Origin: Lasioglossum baleicum | Taxonomy: Eukaryota; Arthropoda; Insecta; Hymenoptera; Halictidae | Assembly: GCF_051020765.1 (NCBI RefSeq) | Contig: NW_027469083.1 | Coordinates: forward strand, 2,418,001-2,482,000 | DNA: 64,000 nt | Direction: 5' to 3' | Shown here: piece by piece, positions 42,407 to 53,829 of the stretch | Layout: each line of letters starts with the position of its first letter | How positions within the stretch are numbered: position 1 is the first letter of the stretch | Position numbers and translations under genes: made by a program | The notes under the pieces: model-generated | Told to the model about the DNA's origin: nothing | What the model saw: the letters and a program-made list of their open reading frames with translations, nothing else | The model's database searches: none

Positions 42407-44773
42407 CAGGATCGAGCTCGGATGAATTTATGTTTGTCATTGTTATGTTAACTTGCTGTTGAGTGCACGCATCTGGAAATAAATAGTTGAATTTGTTTGC
42501 CGTATATCAAACTCTAGGGAAATGTTTCTGTTTGGAATACCTTATGAAAATGTTTCATTTTGGAATACGCTATGAAATATGTAGATAACATAAATTTACA
42601 TCTTAAGATGTTTTCTTTCAATGACATAGGGAATGGTATAGGTATGATGTTTAACCCACCGTCGGACGGAGCGGTTCTAGGAGATACATCAATCACTATT
42701 TTGTGCAGTGTGATACATCCTTAAGCGGCGCGAACCCCTGGCCACTAGTAGCTTAATGTAAATGCTGTAATGCTGATTAGTTTTACATATCAGAGACACA
42801 TTGTATTAACCCTCATACGCTCCTCAAGAATATTTTCCTCAATCCGCGAGTGGTTCGTAAGTCGGTCCGGATTGAGATCAGCTTGAGCCCAACGCTAGAT
42901 TTCTAAAAACCGCGCGGAAATTGCGTAACAGCAACGGAGGAAATTAAGGGGCCGCCACACCGCTTAGGGAAACTAAATTCCTCAATTTCGAACAAATTTC
43001 GGATCTTATGGTTAGGACAGAGACGGAACGAAGCTAGCAGCCACTACTGCGATAAAGATGGTACATTAGATAGAAGTCCAGACTTTGTAAACTCAAACGT
43101 CGAAAAAAACTTCTTTTTTATATTGATGTTCCCTGACACCCCCCCCCCCGCGGAGAGGGGAAATTAGTTTAGATTGCCCTGAGGCCGACAAAACCCCCCG
43201 ACCCGCTAGGTCATACCGGGAGTTTTGAGGGAATCAGAGTCAATCTCAGTCCTGAACTAAAAAGAGAGGAAATTCTGGTGGAGGACAGGCGCAAAGTTTA
43301 GTATTTTGCTCCTACCACCCCCGAGTAGGGTGTCATTTGAAAGAGCTCGGGATGAGGTATTGAGCCTCATAGGCTAGGAGCGCCTCCGAGGTCATCCGAA
43401 GGGCGTATAGCGTTTCTCGTAAATTAGAAAAGTTCTGTATGTATTTGGAGTCGCGAGGGCATTAGGATCTCGATCCCGAGGTCAGAGTGGAGGTGCCTTT
43501 GACTTTGAAACTTCTGACAAAGCCAAAGGTCTTGGAAATCTTTTTCAGATTTTCAAGGTCAAGGTCAAGGTCAAAGGTGCTGGCGGGATCAGGAACCTCC
43601 CCCGAAAGTCGCCATATAAATTTGAGGTGTCGAGCGACAAAAAGTAGTGAAAAATGGCATAGAATAGGTTAATTTAGCAATCAAGGATTTAGGTTTTAGG
43701 ACGCGTGCGGATAGGAATAGTGTTAAACGGTTAGATTTAAGAGTGCGGTTTCAATGTTTCATATAGTTTGGATTGACATCTGTAAGGAAAAAATAAAATC
43801 CAGGTCAGGTTAATTTTTATTAAAATTGATTATAAAAAAAGGGACCACAATTACGATTATGAAATTTCGCGCGCGCCAAAGAACTGTGTTTACGGAACCT
43901 TTAAATGGACACAAAATAAATGACCCCCGCCGATTATGAATACGAAATTTCGAAAAAAAAATTTTTCTGTAAATGTTACGCGTTACACTTGTGTTATATG
44001 ATTACGAAATATTGCAAAAAATCGATTGTCACGATAAAATTGTGGTAACAAAGGCGATCTAGATTGGGCGCCGAAAAAAGAAGGTTCGAGAAGAAGTATC
44101 AAAAGCTCTCATGATTTATTTAAACATATTTCAACGAATTGCAGCAATGTAGTACGTCATTTGTAATGAAAGATTATTTGATGTTATAGGATCGGATTTT
44201 TCCAAGATCCCTGTTTCTGATCACAGACACTCTGTTAAACTGAAGCACTTCAATTTAACATGCACTATTTCATATATTGGATGATTGCAAAAGATCATAC
44301 TCAATTTACCTCGTGAACTTGTCAGAAACTAAACGTGCAACTTCTACGGAAAAGGAAATCACAGGTTTTAAAATGTTCGGAGACAATTATAGAAAACAGA
44401 GTTACAGACTATATAATTGATTAATAAAACTGTTATTTATCCCAAATAGGGTACGAACTTTTGCAAACACATTACTAATACATTACGTTTAGTAATACAT
44501 TATTGGCTAACGATTGAAGGCTGTTAAAGGATCTGGTAAAGAATCATTGGTCATGGACTTTAGAAAATGACGAAAAGATATTATATCTTAAATATAAACA
44601 TATTATTAATATATTCAACGAAAAATATCCTGCATCGCTTATGGGAAGCAGTAGTTAGATTTTTAAAAAAATACTGTCCACACTTGGACATCAGTCAATT
44701 ATACATATAGGGGAAAATTATAACAAGATTTTCTTGTGGTCAAACAATGGATTATATGTACTTACTTAGACTA

Positions 44774-45228
44774 TGTTTATGCACACACTTGTAAGAGGAT
44801 AACTGGAAGTATCCTGACAAGGATATACAGTGATCGACGAAGGAGGAAGAACTAAACACTTTTCCGATTCACTTTAGCACAATCAGAGTTCGTTTATTCA
44901 CTGATACTAGCGATTGAACGCGCCGTAACAAGATTGTTTGAGAAACGTGCGTTAGTACAATACTGAATACTGACTCCGGAAGTTTAGAGTCCGCGTGCGT
45001 TGAACAACTGGAATACAGCGTAACGGCGATGGGCGCGTGTGTTTTGCCACGAGTGGTCTCGAAGGAACAGGTCGTAGTCCGCTGTGTCGAAGACAATCAT
45101 CCGAATGTTATGAAGATGAGCGGTTGACACACAATTTTCGTCATAAAGTCGAGTAGCGCTGTCGCGACGCCGAATTGTGTAACGACTTGTGTGGAACTAC
45201 AGTTAGCCGGGAGTTCGAATACTGAACA
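44774..45228 (-). repeat. BEL 3' LTR, unit 9
   Basis: 455 bp. 45229-45401 is the non-coding 3' leader. Confidence 0.95.
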
Positions 45229-45401
45229 TACCGCCCGCCTTGGATGTACGCATCCAATAACAGAGGAAACGATTTCGATGCAATCAGTCGATGCATTAAT
45301 TTAAATTGTTCAAATGACACCGCCCGCCTTGACGCACATGAACGCATTTAGACCATGTAATAGTGCGAGGAACATTCTCTCGTAACTATCATTTAGCGGA
45401 T

Positions 45402-46475
45402 TTAATTTTCGGGTACATTGTCGGTTTCGCGCGAGAGTTCCTCATTGATGTCAACGGGAAGAAAACAGAGTTTTACAATCGGACGTTTGTATTCCGAAGT
45501 GGCAGTCTTAACAGTCACGACGCGAGTAATACCGTCCGCTCCTGGATGGCATTGAATGATACGTGCGAGCTCCCATTTACAGGGTGGCGCGAGGGTGTTT
45601 CGAAGAAGGACAATTCGACCCACCGTAGCGAGACGATTCGCGGTGTGCCATTTTGGGCGCTGTTGCAATGAGTGGAGGTAATCAGTCGACCATGCCTTCC
45701 AGACGCTCTCATACAATTTCCTTAATAATTGCCACCGAGTCAGTCGCGAGTCATGCACATCCAAGAGCGAAGCGGACGGTACTGTCGTAATCGCGGTGCC
45801 GATCAGGAAGTGACCGGGCGTGAGAGCGGTATAATCGTCAAGATTATCTGACGACGGGGCGATCGGGCGGGAGTTCATACATGCCTCAATTTGAGACAGT
45901 ACCGTGGTCAGCTCTTCGAATGTGAGAGTGGTCGCGCCGATCACTCGTTTCAAATGATATTTTAGACTTCGGATACCGGCTTCCCACAAACCGCCGAAAT
46001 GCGGAGCGGAAGGGGGAATGAAATGCCAAGCAACTTGATCACTCGCGAGCATGTTTCGCACCGTCGGATCGCGTGTTGCAGCTCGGAATGCCGCAGTCAC
46101 TTCCCTATCGGCGCCCTGAAAAGTAGTTCCGTTATCGCTATACATGGCGACCGGTAGCCCACGGCGCGAGCTGAACCGATCATAACATGCCATGAACGCA
46201 GCGGTAGTGTACGACCCTACTAGTTCGATGTGTACAGCGCGTGTTGTCATGCAGACGAATAATGCAATATATGCTTTTGTGGACTTGTGTCCGCGTCCGG
46301 AGGTGGTTCGCACCGGGATAGGGCCCGCATAATCCACGCCGCAATGTAAAAATGCTCGTTCGGCGCGAGTAACGCGTACTGACGGAAGGTCTCCCATTAA
46401 CTCGGAAGGGATCGTGGCACGTTCGCGCGCGCATCGAACACATCGGTGTATCACTTGACGCGTCCGCAAAACCAT
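45402..46475 (-). CDS. BEL integrase/DUF5641 frame (unit 9)
   Basis: 357 codons, translation identical to the unit 6 copy, with the same catalytic residues and the same accidental start at the deletion junction. Confidence 0.9.
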   Translation of the reverse strand: MVLRTRQVIHRCVRCARERATIPSELMGDLPSVRVTRAERAFLHCGVDYAGPIPVRTTSGRGHKSTKAYIALFVCMTTRAVHIELVGSYTTAAFMACYDRFSSRRGLPVAMYSDNGTTFQGADREVTAAFRAATRDPTVRNMLASDQVAWHFIPPSAPHFGGLWEAGIRSLKYHLKRVIGATTLTFEELTTVLSQIEACMNSRPIAPSSDNLDDYTALTPGHFLIGTAITTVPSASLLDVHDSRLTRWQLLRKLYESVWKAWSTDYLHSLQQRPKWHTANRLATVGRIVLLRNTLAPPCKWELARIIQCHPGADGITRVVTVKTATSEYKRPIVKLCFLPVDINEELSRETDNVPEN

Positions 46476-49400
46476 GTAATTCTATTTTTTGAATTTGCGC
46501 GCCGTGTCCTGTCCATCGCGGTAGTGTCATAGAGCGAAGAAGAGGGAGTTGAGTGCGATACGTATTCCATACTTCGCGAAGTTCGGGCGGGATGTCGTCG
46601 TCCCAACCGCAATTCTTCAACCATAGGCGTTGCATCATTATTTTTGCTACGATGACTACAGGAGCGGCCCAACCCAGGGGATCATAAAATCGCGCGATAG
46701 TCGATAGGACTTCCCGTTTAGTTGTCGGAAGATCATGAGTAATCTGAACTTCGAAGCGAAAAGAATCGGTTTCGGGATTCCATATTATTCCGAGGACTTT
46801 CAAGTTATCATCGGGTGATAGCGGTTTGCTCACAGCAAGACCATGATCGGTGGGATCAATGTCTTCAATTAGCGCGGAGTCATTACTAGCCCACTTCCGC
46901 AATGTAAACCCTCCTGCTTTGAGCAGGGCGGTGACTTGGTCGCGAGTTTGTCGCGCTCGATTCGGATCATCCGCGCCAAACACGCAGTCATCAACGTAAA
47001 TCTGATCGCGGAGGACTGACAGCGCGAGAGGATATTTGGACCCTTCGTCCCGCGCAAGTTGTTGTAGCACACGTAACGCGAGATAGGGTGCGGGAGCCGT
47101 ACCGTACGTGACGGTCAGGAGTCGGAAATGTTGGAACGGAACTGAGGGAGAGTTTCGCCACAAAATCCGTTGATAATCAACATCTCTGGGATCGATGAGG
47201 ATTTGCCTGTACATTTTTGCGATGTCAGCGATAAAAACATATCGGTAACGGCGCCATCGTAGAATGACAGCGGCTAGATCCGTTTGTAGTTTGGGTCCGA
47301 TCAGTAAGTGATCGTTTAACGAGGTCCCATTTCCTGTTTTCGCGGACGCATTAAATACGACTCGAAGTCGGGTCGTAGCGCTGTGCTCTCGAATAACCGC
47401 GTGATGTGGTATGTATACTGTTTGATTTGACGGGGCTGGTTGGTCTTTAATCTCGACCATGTGTCCGAGCGTCTCGTATTCGGATAAGAATTTCGAATAT
47501 TCCGCGAAATGTTCTGTAGTTCGTTGCAGACGATTCTCCTGTCTTTTGAACATATTCATGACCGCGGGAAGTGATGGTCCAATATGAATTGGAGGCCCCT
47601 CGATAAATGGTAACCGAACGATGTATTGTCCCGTCGAAGTTCGCGCATGCGTGCGTTGGAAATGCTCTTCACATTTTAATTCGGCGGGAGAGAGACGCGT
47701 AACAGACGGTAATTCCTCTACTTCCCAAAATCGACGAAGCTCGGTATCTAAGTTCTCCGATACGTTACAATGGAAGTTCCCGAATGTAGCCGGGCCAGTT
47801 GCTAATGGAACGGGGCCGGAAAGAATCCAGCCTAACGTCGTATTTTGCGCTGTAGGCTCGTTATCTGTCCCTTTGCGTAACCCATCCAATAGGAGTAATC
47901 CGTAGTGATCAGCACCGATAATTAACTCTATTGGATCATTACTGAAGGGGTTTTCGTCCGCCAATGTCAGATCTCGAATATGCGAGAGCGGGTGAGCGGT
48001 AATCACACGACTAGGTAGGTAGTTCGACAAAGATCTCAGAACGTAAGCGGTGATAGAGTATACCGCATCGGTGTGGCATGATGCGACGGTACACGTTGTT
48101 GTCGAGTGACACGCAATCGCATTATTACCGATTCCGGTGATACTCACCGCGACGCGAGACCGCGGAAGTCGCAACCGTTGAGTTAAATTTTCCGAAATTA
48201 TTGACACGACCGAACCCTGATCGAGCAAAGCTCGGACCTTTTCGGAACGGCCCGATGGTGATTGCAATTCGATCCATGCCGTCGCGAGCAGTACTTGTTG
48301 TGACGCGGTGATTCGAGGAACGGAACAAGACGCGATAAGAGCGGTAACATGGTTATCGACGGGTACTGTTACCGGCGCGGTATCGGTCGCTGACGCGTGC
48401 CTGTGCGATGGCGCGGTCGAATTTTCGAAGTGTAACAAGGTATGATGTCGCTTGTTGCAAATGTGACAGTTATATGAACTGGAACAATTTTTAAATGAGT
48501 GATGTGGACTCAAGCAATTTATGCATCGGTTAGTTCCCTTTACGAAATCGAATCGTTGCGTGGCGGATTTACTTTTGAATGCAGAACATTTTCCGAGTGT
48601 ATGATTCTCTTTACAGAGGTCACACACGCTTTTGGAGATCGCGGTGTTGTGTAAACACGTGGCACGAACGCGACTCGATTTCGCTGTCGCAGATTCCGGT
48701 GTTCGTGATATAGTTTCCGACGTGGATGGCGCGATGATCCCTAACGCGCGCACTCGTGCTTGTAAGAACGTATCGAGGTCAGAAAACTTCGGGCACTGCG
48801 TATCGTTACCCAGATGCAACTCCCAGGCTTTACGCGACTCGGAATCTAACTTGTTTGTAACAAAGAAAACAAACCAATCATCCCATGCGTCGACCGGACG
48901 TTCGAGTTTTGTTAACGCTTTAATTGCTATATTGGCTTTATCACGTAGACGTCGCAGTAGCGCTGCATCTTCCGAACAAACTTGTGGAAGGTCATGTAAC
49001 GTTTGCAAATGTGTTGCTACTAGTAACCGTTTATTTTCGTATTGCTCGACAAGAAGACCCCACGCGACGGTGAATCCGGCGTCGGTAATAGCAATATTCG
49101 TGATGAGATCACTCGCTTCCCCGTTTACGCACGACAATAGATATTGGAATTTAGATACGTTTGACAGACCTCGACGTTGGATGATTATCGCTTGGAAGCG
49201 ATCTCGGAAAGTCTCCCACTCACTTATGGCTCCGGAAAATGACGGAAGATTCATCGTAGGAAGGCGATTTCCGGCATCGTCGAGATGTGACGCAGGCGTT
49301 GCAGGCGTAATTGCAGTTGCAGCTACGGGAGGCTCTTGACTGGTCAGCTCCCATTTAGAGAGCGCGTCCGCCATGAAGTCGGATGTCCTCACGTATATCT

Positions 49401-49683
49401 CGTTCAACTCCAAGTAGCGATCGTTGATGAAGTAGTCAAGCTTGGACCGATCAGCATCCGTGGCCACAGCAGCGAGTTCTTTATTGATGAGTTTGCATTC
49501 AGCAAAGGACTCGCTCAATTTTAGCATTCTATTTCGAATCGTCGCGGCCGTTAGATTAGTTTTGCCAATCTTCTTGAAATTCTCAAGAGCACGTTCAACA
49601 ACACGAAAGGCGTCGATTTGTTGTCGAAGCAACGTCTTGAGGTCGCCCATGGTCGTAGCTGTTGTTACTTTTTCACCTTCCAT
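46180..49683 (-). CDS. BEL Gag-protease-RT polyprotein, 3'-deleted (unit 9)
   Basis: 1,167 codons, translation equal to the unit 3 copy (Glu4, Arg871). The deletion junction is at roughly 46446-46471. Confidence 0.93.
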   Translation of the reverse strand: MEGEKVTTATTMGDLKTLLRQQIDAFRVVERALENFKKIGKTNLTAATIRNRMLKLSESFAECKLINKELAAVATDADRSKLDYFINDRYLELNEIYVRTSDFMADALSKWELTSQEPPVAATAITPATPASHLDDAGNRLPTMNLPSFSGAISEWETFRDRFQAIIIQRRGLSNVSKFQYLLSCVNGEASDLITNIAITDAGFTVAWGLLVEQYENKRLLVATHLQTLHDLPQVCSEDAALLRRLRDKANIAIKALTKLERPVDAWDDWFVFFVTNKLDSESRKAWELHLGNDTQCPKFSDLDTFLQARVRALGIIAPSTSETISRTPESATAKSSRVRATCLHNTAISKSVCDLCKENHTLGKCSAFKSKSATQRFDFVKGTNRCINCLSPHHSFKNCSSSYNCHICNKRHHTLLHFENSTAPSHRHASATDTAPVTVPVDNHVTALIASCSVPRITASQQVLLATAWIELQSPSGRSEKVRALLDQGSVVSIISENLTQRLRLPRSRVAVSITGIGNNAIACHSTTTCTVASCHTDAVYSITAYVLRSLSNYLPSRVITAHPLSHIRDLTLADENPFSNDPIELIIGADHYGLLLLDGLRKGTDNEPTAQNTTLGWILSGPVPLATGPATFGNFHCNVSENLDTELRRFWEVEELPSVTRLSPAELKCEEHFQRTHARTSTGQYIVRLPFIEGPPIHIGPSLPAVMNMFKRQENRLQRTTEHFAEYSKFLSEYETLGHMVEIKDQPAPSNQTVYIPHHAVIREHSATTRLRVVFNASAKTGNGTSLNDHLLIGPKLQTDLAAVILRWRRYRYVFIADIAKMYRQILIDPRDVDYQRILWRNSPSVPFQHFRLLTVTYGTAPAPYLALRVLQQLARDEGSKYPLALSVLRDQIYVDDCVFGADDPNRARQTRDQVTALLKAGGFTLRKWASNDSALIEDIDPTDHGLAVSKPLSPDDNLKVLGIIWNPETDSFRFEVQITHDLPTTKREVLSTIARFYDPLGWAAPVVIVAKIMMQRLWLKNCGWDDDIPPELREVWNTYRTQLPLLRSMTLPRWTGHGAQIQKIELHGFADASSDTPMCSMRARTCHDPFRVNGRPSVSTRYSRRTSIFTLRRGLCGPYPGANHLRTRTQVHKSIYCIIRLHDNTRCTHRTSRVVHYRCVHGML

Positions 49684-49786
49684 TTGAAACGTGGTCCAAC
49701 CGTTTTAGTCCGTTGCACGAATTTTGCTTGCTTCTTCGCTTGTTTAACTCGTCAATTGCACTGCAATCCGGCTCGAAGGACCATTA

Positions 49787-50241
49787 TGTTTATGCACACA
49801 CTTGTAAGAGGATAACTGGAAGTATCCTGACAAGGATATACAGTGATCGACGAAGGAGGAAGAACTAAACACTTTTCCGATTCACTTTAGCACAATCAGA
49901 GTTCGTTTATTCACTGATACTAGCGATTGAACGCGCCGTAACAAGATTGTTTGAGAAACGTGCGTTAGTACAATACTGAATACTGACTCCGGAAGTTTAG
50001 AGTCCGCGTGCGTTGAACAACTGGAATACAGCGTAACGGCGATGGGCGCGTGTGTTTTGCCACGAGTGGTCTCGAAGGAACAGGTCGTAGTCCGCTGTGT
50101 CGAAGACAATCATCCGAATGTTATGAAGATGAGCGGTTGACACACAATTTTCGTCATAAAGTCGAGTAGCGCTGTCGCGACGCCGAATTGTGTAACGACT
50201 TGTGTGGAACTACAGTTAGCCGGGAGTTCGAATACTGAACA
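49787..50241 (-). repeat. BEL 5' LTR, unit 9
   Basis: 455 bp, 68 bp past the stop of F-box copy 10. Confidence 0.95.
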
Positions 50242-50309
50242 GACTACATTATCCTAACAACTAGTCAATTCACTCATAAGAGCACGTCAAGATAAAATTG
50301 ACTAACATC

Positions 50310-50744
50310 TTACATTCTAATACATCTACTACGCCTTGAAGTTATTGAACCCACGCTCGCCACACTCTGCACTGGATTTCGAGGAATTTTTCGAACCACT
50401 CCAGTTTTGGTTCTGACGAAAGGAACAACTCTTCTCACCTGTGCAGGAATTATTAGATCCCTCTGTACAATCGTTCTCGGCTCATCCACAGCTTCCCCTA
50501 GAAAACGTTCATTCATTATCCGCATTGCACGTTGCTTATGATACCTAGCGGTTTGTCTTAGGATCTTGTCTGCCCTACAGACATTTAACCATTTCCGTGA
50601 CACTTGAGCAGCGCAAAGCAGAGACTTAGGCTCCAACTTGCGTAGAATCAGCTGGGATATCTCCGGCGGGAGTTCAGAAATGAAATCCAACTTGGCAGGT
50701 TCCAGTAGTCCTAGCGCACGGAGGAAAGACCTGAAGAACTCCAT
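50310..50744 (-). CDS. F-box protein, array copy 10
   Basis: Same translation as copy 3 (Tyr68, Leu82). The 5' LTR of the BEL element 44774-50241 lies 68 bp beyond the stop. Confidence 0.78.
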   Translation of the reverse strand: MEFFRSFLRALGLLEPAKLDFISELPPEISQLILRKLEPKSLLCAAQVSRKWLNVCRADKILRQTARYHKQRAMRIMNERFLGEAVDEPRTIVQRDLIIPAQVRRVVPFVRTKTGVVRKIPRNPVQSVASVGSITSRRSRCIRM

Positions 50745-50769
50745 GTTGCCGCTGCAGCGTCAGGAACTC

Positions 50770-50852
50770 GAATGATCTACTGTTCCAAATTTTGGGTTTA
50801 TATACCCTTGGTTACGGTTGATCCCCTGTTCCGGTTCGGTGACCCGACCAAT
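50770..50852 (-). promoter_or_regulatory. CCAAT/TATA/Inr core promoter, unit 10
   Basis: TATATAA at 50798-50804, TCATTC at 50770-50775, inverted CCAAT at 50848-50852. Confidence 0.8.
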
Positions 50853-53286
50853 CAGGATCGAGCTCGGATGAATTTATGTTTGTCATTGTTATGTTAACTT
50901 GCTGTTGAGTGCACGCATCAGGAAATAAATTGTTGAATTTGTTTGCCGTATATCAAACTCTAGGGAAATGTTTCTGTTTGGAATACCTTATGAAAATGTT
51001 TCATTTTGGAATACGCCATGAAATATGTAGATAACATAAATTTACATCTTAAGATGTTTTCTTTCAATGACATAGGGAGTGGTATAGGTATGATGTTTAA
51101 CCTACCGTCGGGCGCAGCGGTGCTAGGAGATACATCAATCACTATTTTGTGCAGTGTGATACATGCTTAAGCGGCGCAAACCCCTAGCTACTAGTAGCTT
51201 AATGTAAATGCTGTAATGTTGATTAGTTTTACATTTCAGAGACTCATTGTCTTAACCCTCATACGCTCCTCAAGAATATTTTCCTCAATCCGCGAATGGT
51301 TCGTAAGTCGGTCCGGATTGAGATCAGCTTGAGCCCAACGCTAGATTTCTAAAAACCGCGCGGAAATTGCGTAACAGCAACGGAGGAAATTACAGGGGCC
51401 GCCACACCGCTTAGGGAAACTAAATTCCTCAATTTCGAACAAATTTCGGATCTTATGGTTAGGACAGAGACGGAACGAAGCTAGCAGCCACTAGTGCGAT
51501 AAAGATGGTACATTAGATAGAAGTCCAGACTTTGTAAACTCAAACGTCGAAAAGAACTTCTTTTTTATATTGATGTTCCCTGACACCCCCCCCCCCCCCG
51601 CGGAGAGGGGAAATTAGTTCAGATTGCCCTGAGGCCGACAAAACCCCCCGATCCGCTAGGTCATACCGGGAGTTTTGAGGGAATCAGAGTCAATCTCAGT
51701 CCTGAACTTAAAAGAGAGGAAATTCTGGTGGAGGACAGGCGCAAAGTTTAGTATTTTGCTCCTACCACCCCCGAGTAGGGTGTCATTTGAAAGAGCTCGG
51801 GATGAGGTATTGAGCCTCATAGGCTAGGAGCGTCTCCGAGGTCATCCGAAGGGCGTATAGCGTTTCTCGTAAATTAGAAAAGTTCTGTATGTATTTGGAG
51901 TCGCGAGGGCATTAGGATCTCGATCCCGAGGTCAGAGTGGAGGTGCCTTTGACTTTGAAACTTCTGACAAAGCCAAAGGTCTTGGAAATCTTTTTCAGAT
52001 TTTCAAGGTCAAGGTCAAGGTCAAAGGTGCTGGCGGGATCAGGAACCTCCCCCGAAAGTCGCCATATAAATTTGAGGTGTCGAGCGACAAAAAGTAGTGA
52101 AAAATGGCATAGAATAGGTTAATTTAGCAATCAAGGATTTAGGTTTTAGGCTGCGTGCGGATAGGAATAGTGTTAAACGGTTAGATTTAAGAGTGCGGTT
52201 TCAATGTTTCATATAGTTTGGATTGACATCTGTAAGGAAAAAATAAAATCCAGGTCAGGTTAATTTTTATTAAAATTGATTATAAAAAAAGGGACCACAA
52301 TTACGATTATGAAATTTCGCGCGCGCCAAAGAACTGTGTTTACGGAACCTTTAAATGGACACAAAATAAATGACCCCCGCCGATTATGAATACGAAATTT
52401 CGAAAAAAAAATTTTTCTGTAAATGTTACGCGTTACACTTGTGTTATATGATTACGAAATATTGCAAAAAATCGATTGTCACGATAAAATTTTGGTAACA
52501 AAGGCGATCTAGATTGGGCGCCGAAAAAAGAAGGTTCGAGAAGAAGTATCAAAAGCTCTCATGATTTATTTAAACATATTTCAACGAATTGCAGCAATGT
52601 ATTACGTCATTTGTAATGAAAGATTATTTGATGTTATAGGATCGGATTTTTCCAAGATCCCTGTTTCTGATCACAGACACTCTGTTAAACTGAAGCACTT
52701 CAATTTAACATGCACTATTTCATATATTGGATGATTGCAAAAGCTCATACTCAATTTACCTCGTGAACTTGTCTGAAACTAAACGTGCAACTTCTACGGA
52801 AAAGGAAATCACAGGTTGTAAAATGTTCGGAGACAATTATAGAAAACAGAGTTACAGACTATATAATTGATTAATAAAACTGTTATTTATCCCAAATAGG
52901 GTACGAACTTTTGCAAACACATTACTAATACATTACGTTTAGTAATACATTATTGGCTAACGATTGAAGGCTGTTAAAGGATCTGGTAAAGAATCATTGG
53001 TCATGGACTGTAGAAAATGACGAAAAGATATTATATCTTAAATATAAACATATTATTAATATATTCAACGAAAAATATCCTGCATCGCTTATGGGAAGCA
53101 GTAGTTAGATTTTTAAAAAAATACTGTCCACACTTGGACATCAGTCAATTATACATATAGGGGAAAATTATAAAAAGATTTTCTTGTGGTCAAACAATGG
53201 ATTATATGTACTTACTTAGACTACATTATCCTAACAACTAGTCAATTCACTCATAAGAGCACGTCAAGATAAAATTGACTAACATC

Positions 53287-53721
53287 TTACATTCTAATAC
53301 ATCTACTACGCCTCGAAGTTATTGAACCCACGCTCGCCACACTCTGCACTGGATTTCGAGGAATTTTTCGAACCACACCAGTTTTGGTTCTGACGAAAGG
53401 AACAACTCTTCTCACCTGTGCAGGAATTATTAGATCCCTCTGTACAATCGTTCTCGGCTCATCCACAGCTTCCCCTCGAAAACGTTCATTCATTATCCGC
53501 ATTGCACGTTGCTTATGATGCCTAGCGGTTTGTCTTAGGATCTTGTCCGCCCTACAGACATTTAACCATTTCCGTGACACTTGAGCAGCGCAAAGCAGAG
53601 ACTTAGGCTCCAACTTGCGTAGAATCAGCTGGGATATCTCCGGCGGGAGTTCAGAAATGAAATCCAACTTGGCAGGTTCCAGTAGTCCTAGCGCACGGAG
53701 GAAAGACCTGAACAACTCCAT
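53287..53721 (-). CDS. F-box protein, array copy 11
   Basis: 144-residue F-box protein with Leu3 as in copies 8 and 9, but Arg82, Val110 and Ser127 as in copy 7. It is an intermediate or recombinant allele. The downstream flank is plain unit sequence. Confidence 0.78.
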   Translation of the reverse strand: MELFRSFLRALGLLEPAKLDFISELPPEISQLILRKLEPKSLLCAAQVSRKWLNVCRADKILRQTARHHKQRAMRIMNERFRGEAVDEPRTIVQRDLIIPAQVRRVVPFVRTKTGVVRKIPRNPVQSVASVGSITSRRSRCIRM

Positions 53722-53746
53722 GTTGCCGCTGCAGCGTCAGGATCTC

Positions 53747-53829
53747 GAATGATCTACTGTTCCAAATTTTGGGTTTATATACCCTTGGTTACGGTTGATC
53801 GCCTGTTCCGGTTCGGTGACCCGACCAAT
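53747..53829 (-). promoter_or_regulatory. CCAAT/TATA/Inr core promoter, unit 11
   Basis: TATATAA at 53775-53781, TCATTC at 53747-53752, inverted CCAAT at 53825-53829. Confidence 0.8.

Larger units (their letters stand above)
44774..50241 (-). mobile_element. BEL/Pao retrotransposon, unit 9
   Basis: 5,468 bp. LTRs 44774-45228 and 49787-50241; GACTA at 44769-44773 and 50242-50246; tRNA-Tyr primer site 49766-49783. Same deletion and same site as the unit 6 copy, offset 14,401. Confidence 0.96.
41801..50246. repeat. Tandem unit 9 (8,446 bp; BEL)
   Basis: B-type unit carrying a 5,468-bp BEL/Pao element at the usual site. F-box gene at 41864-42298; poly(C) 11 bases (43139-43149). 42407-44768 is non-coding unit sequence. 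It is nearly the same as unit 8 apart from the insertion. Confidence 0.95.
50247..53223. repeat. Tandem unit 10 (2,977 bp; plain, mosaic)
   Basis: Transposon-free unit. The F-box gene (50310-50744) matches unit 3 and the stretch about 51000-51530 matches unit 4. From about 51550 onward it carries B-type variants (poly(C) 14 bases at 51586-51599, CCCTGAGGCC). This patchwork is best explained by exchange between units. Confidence 0.93.
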
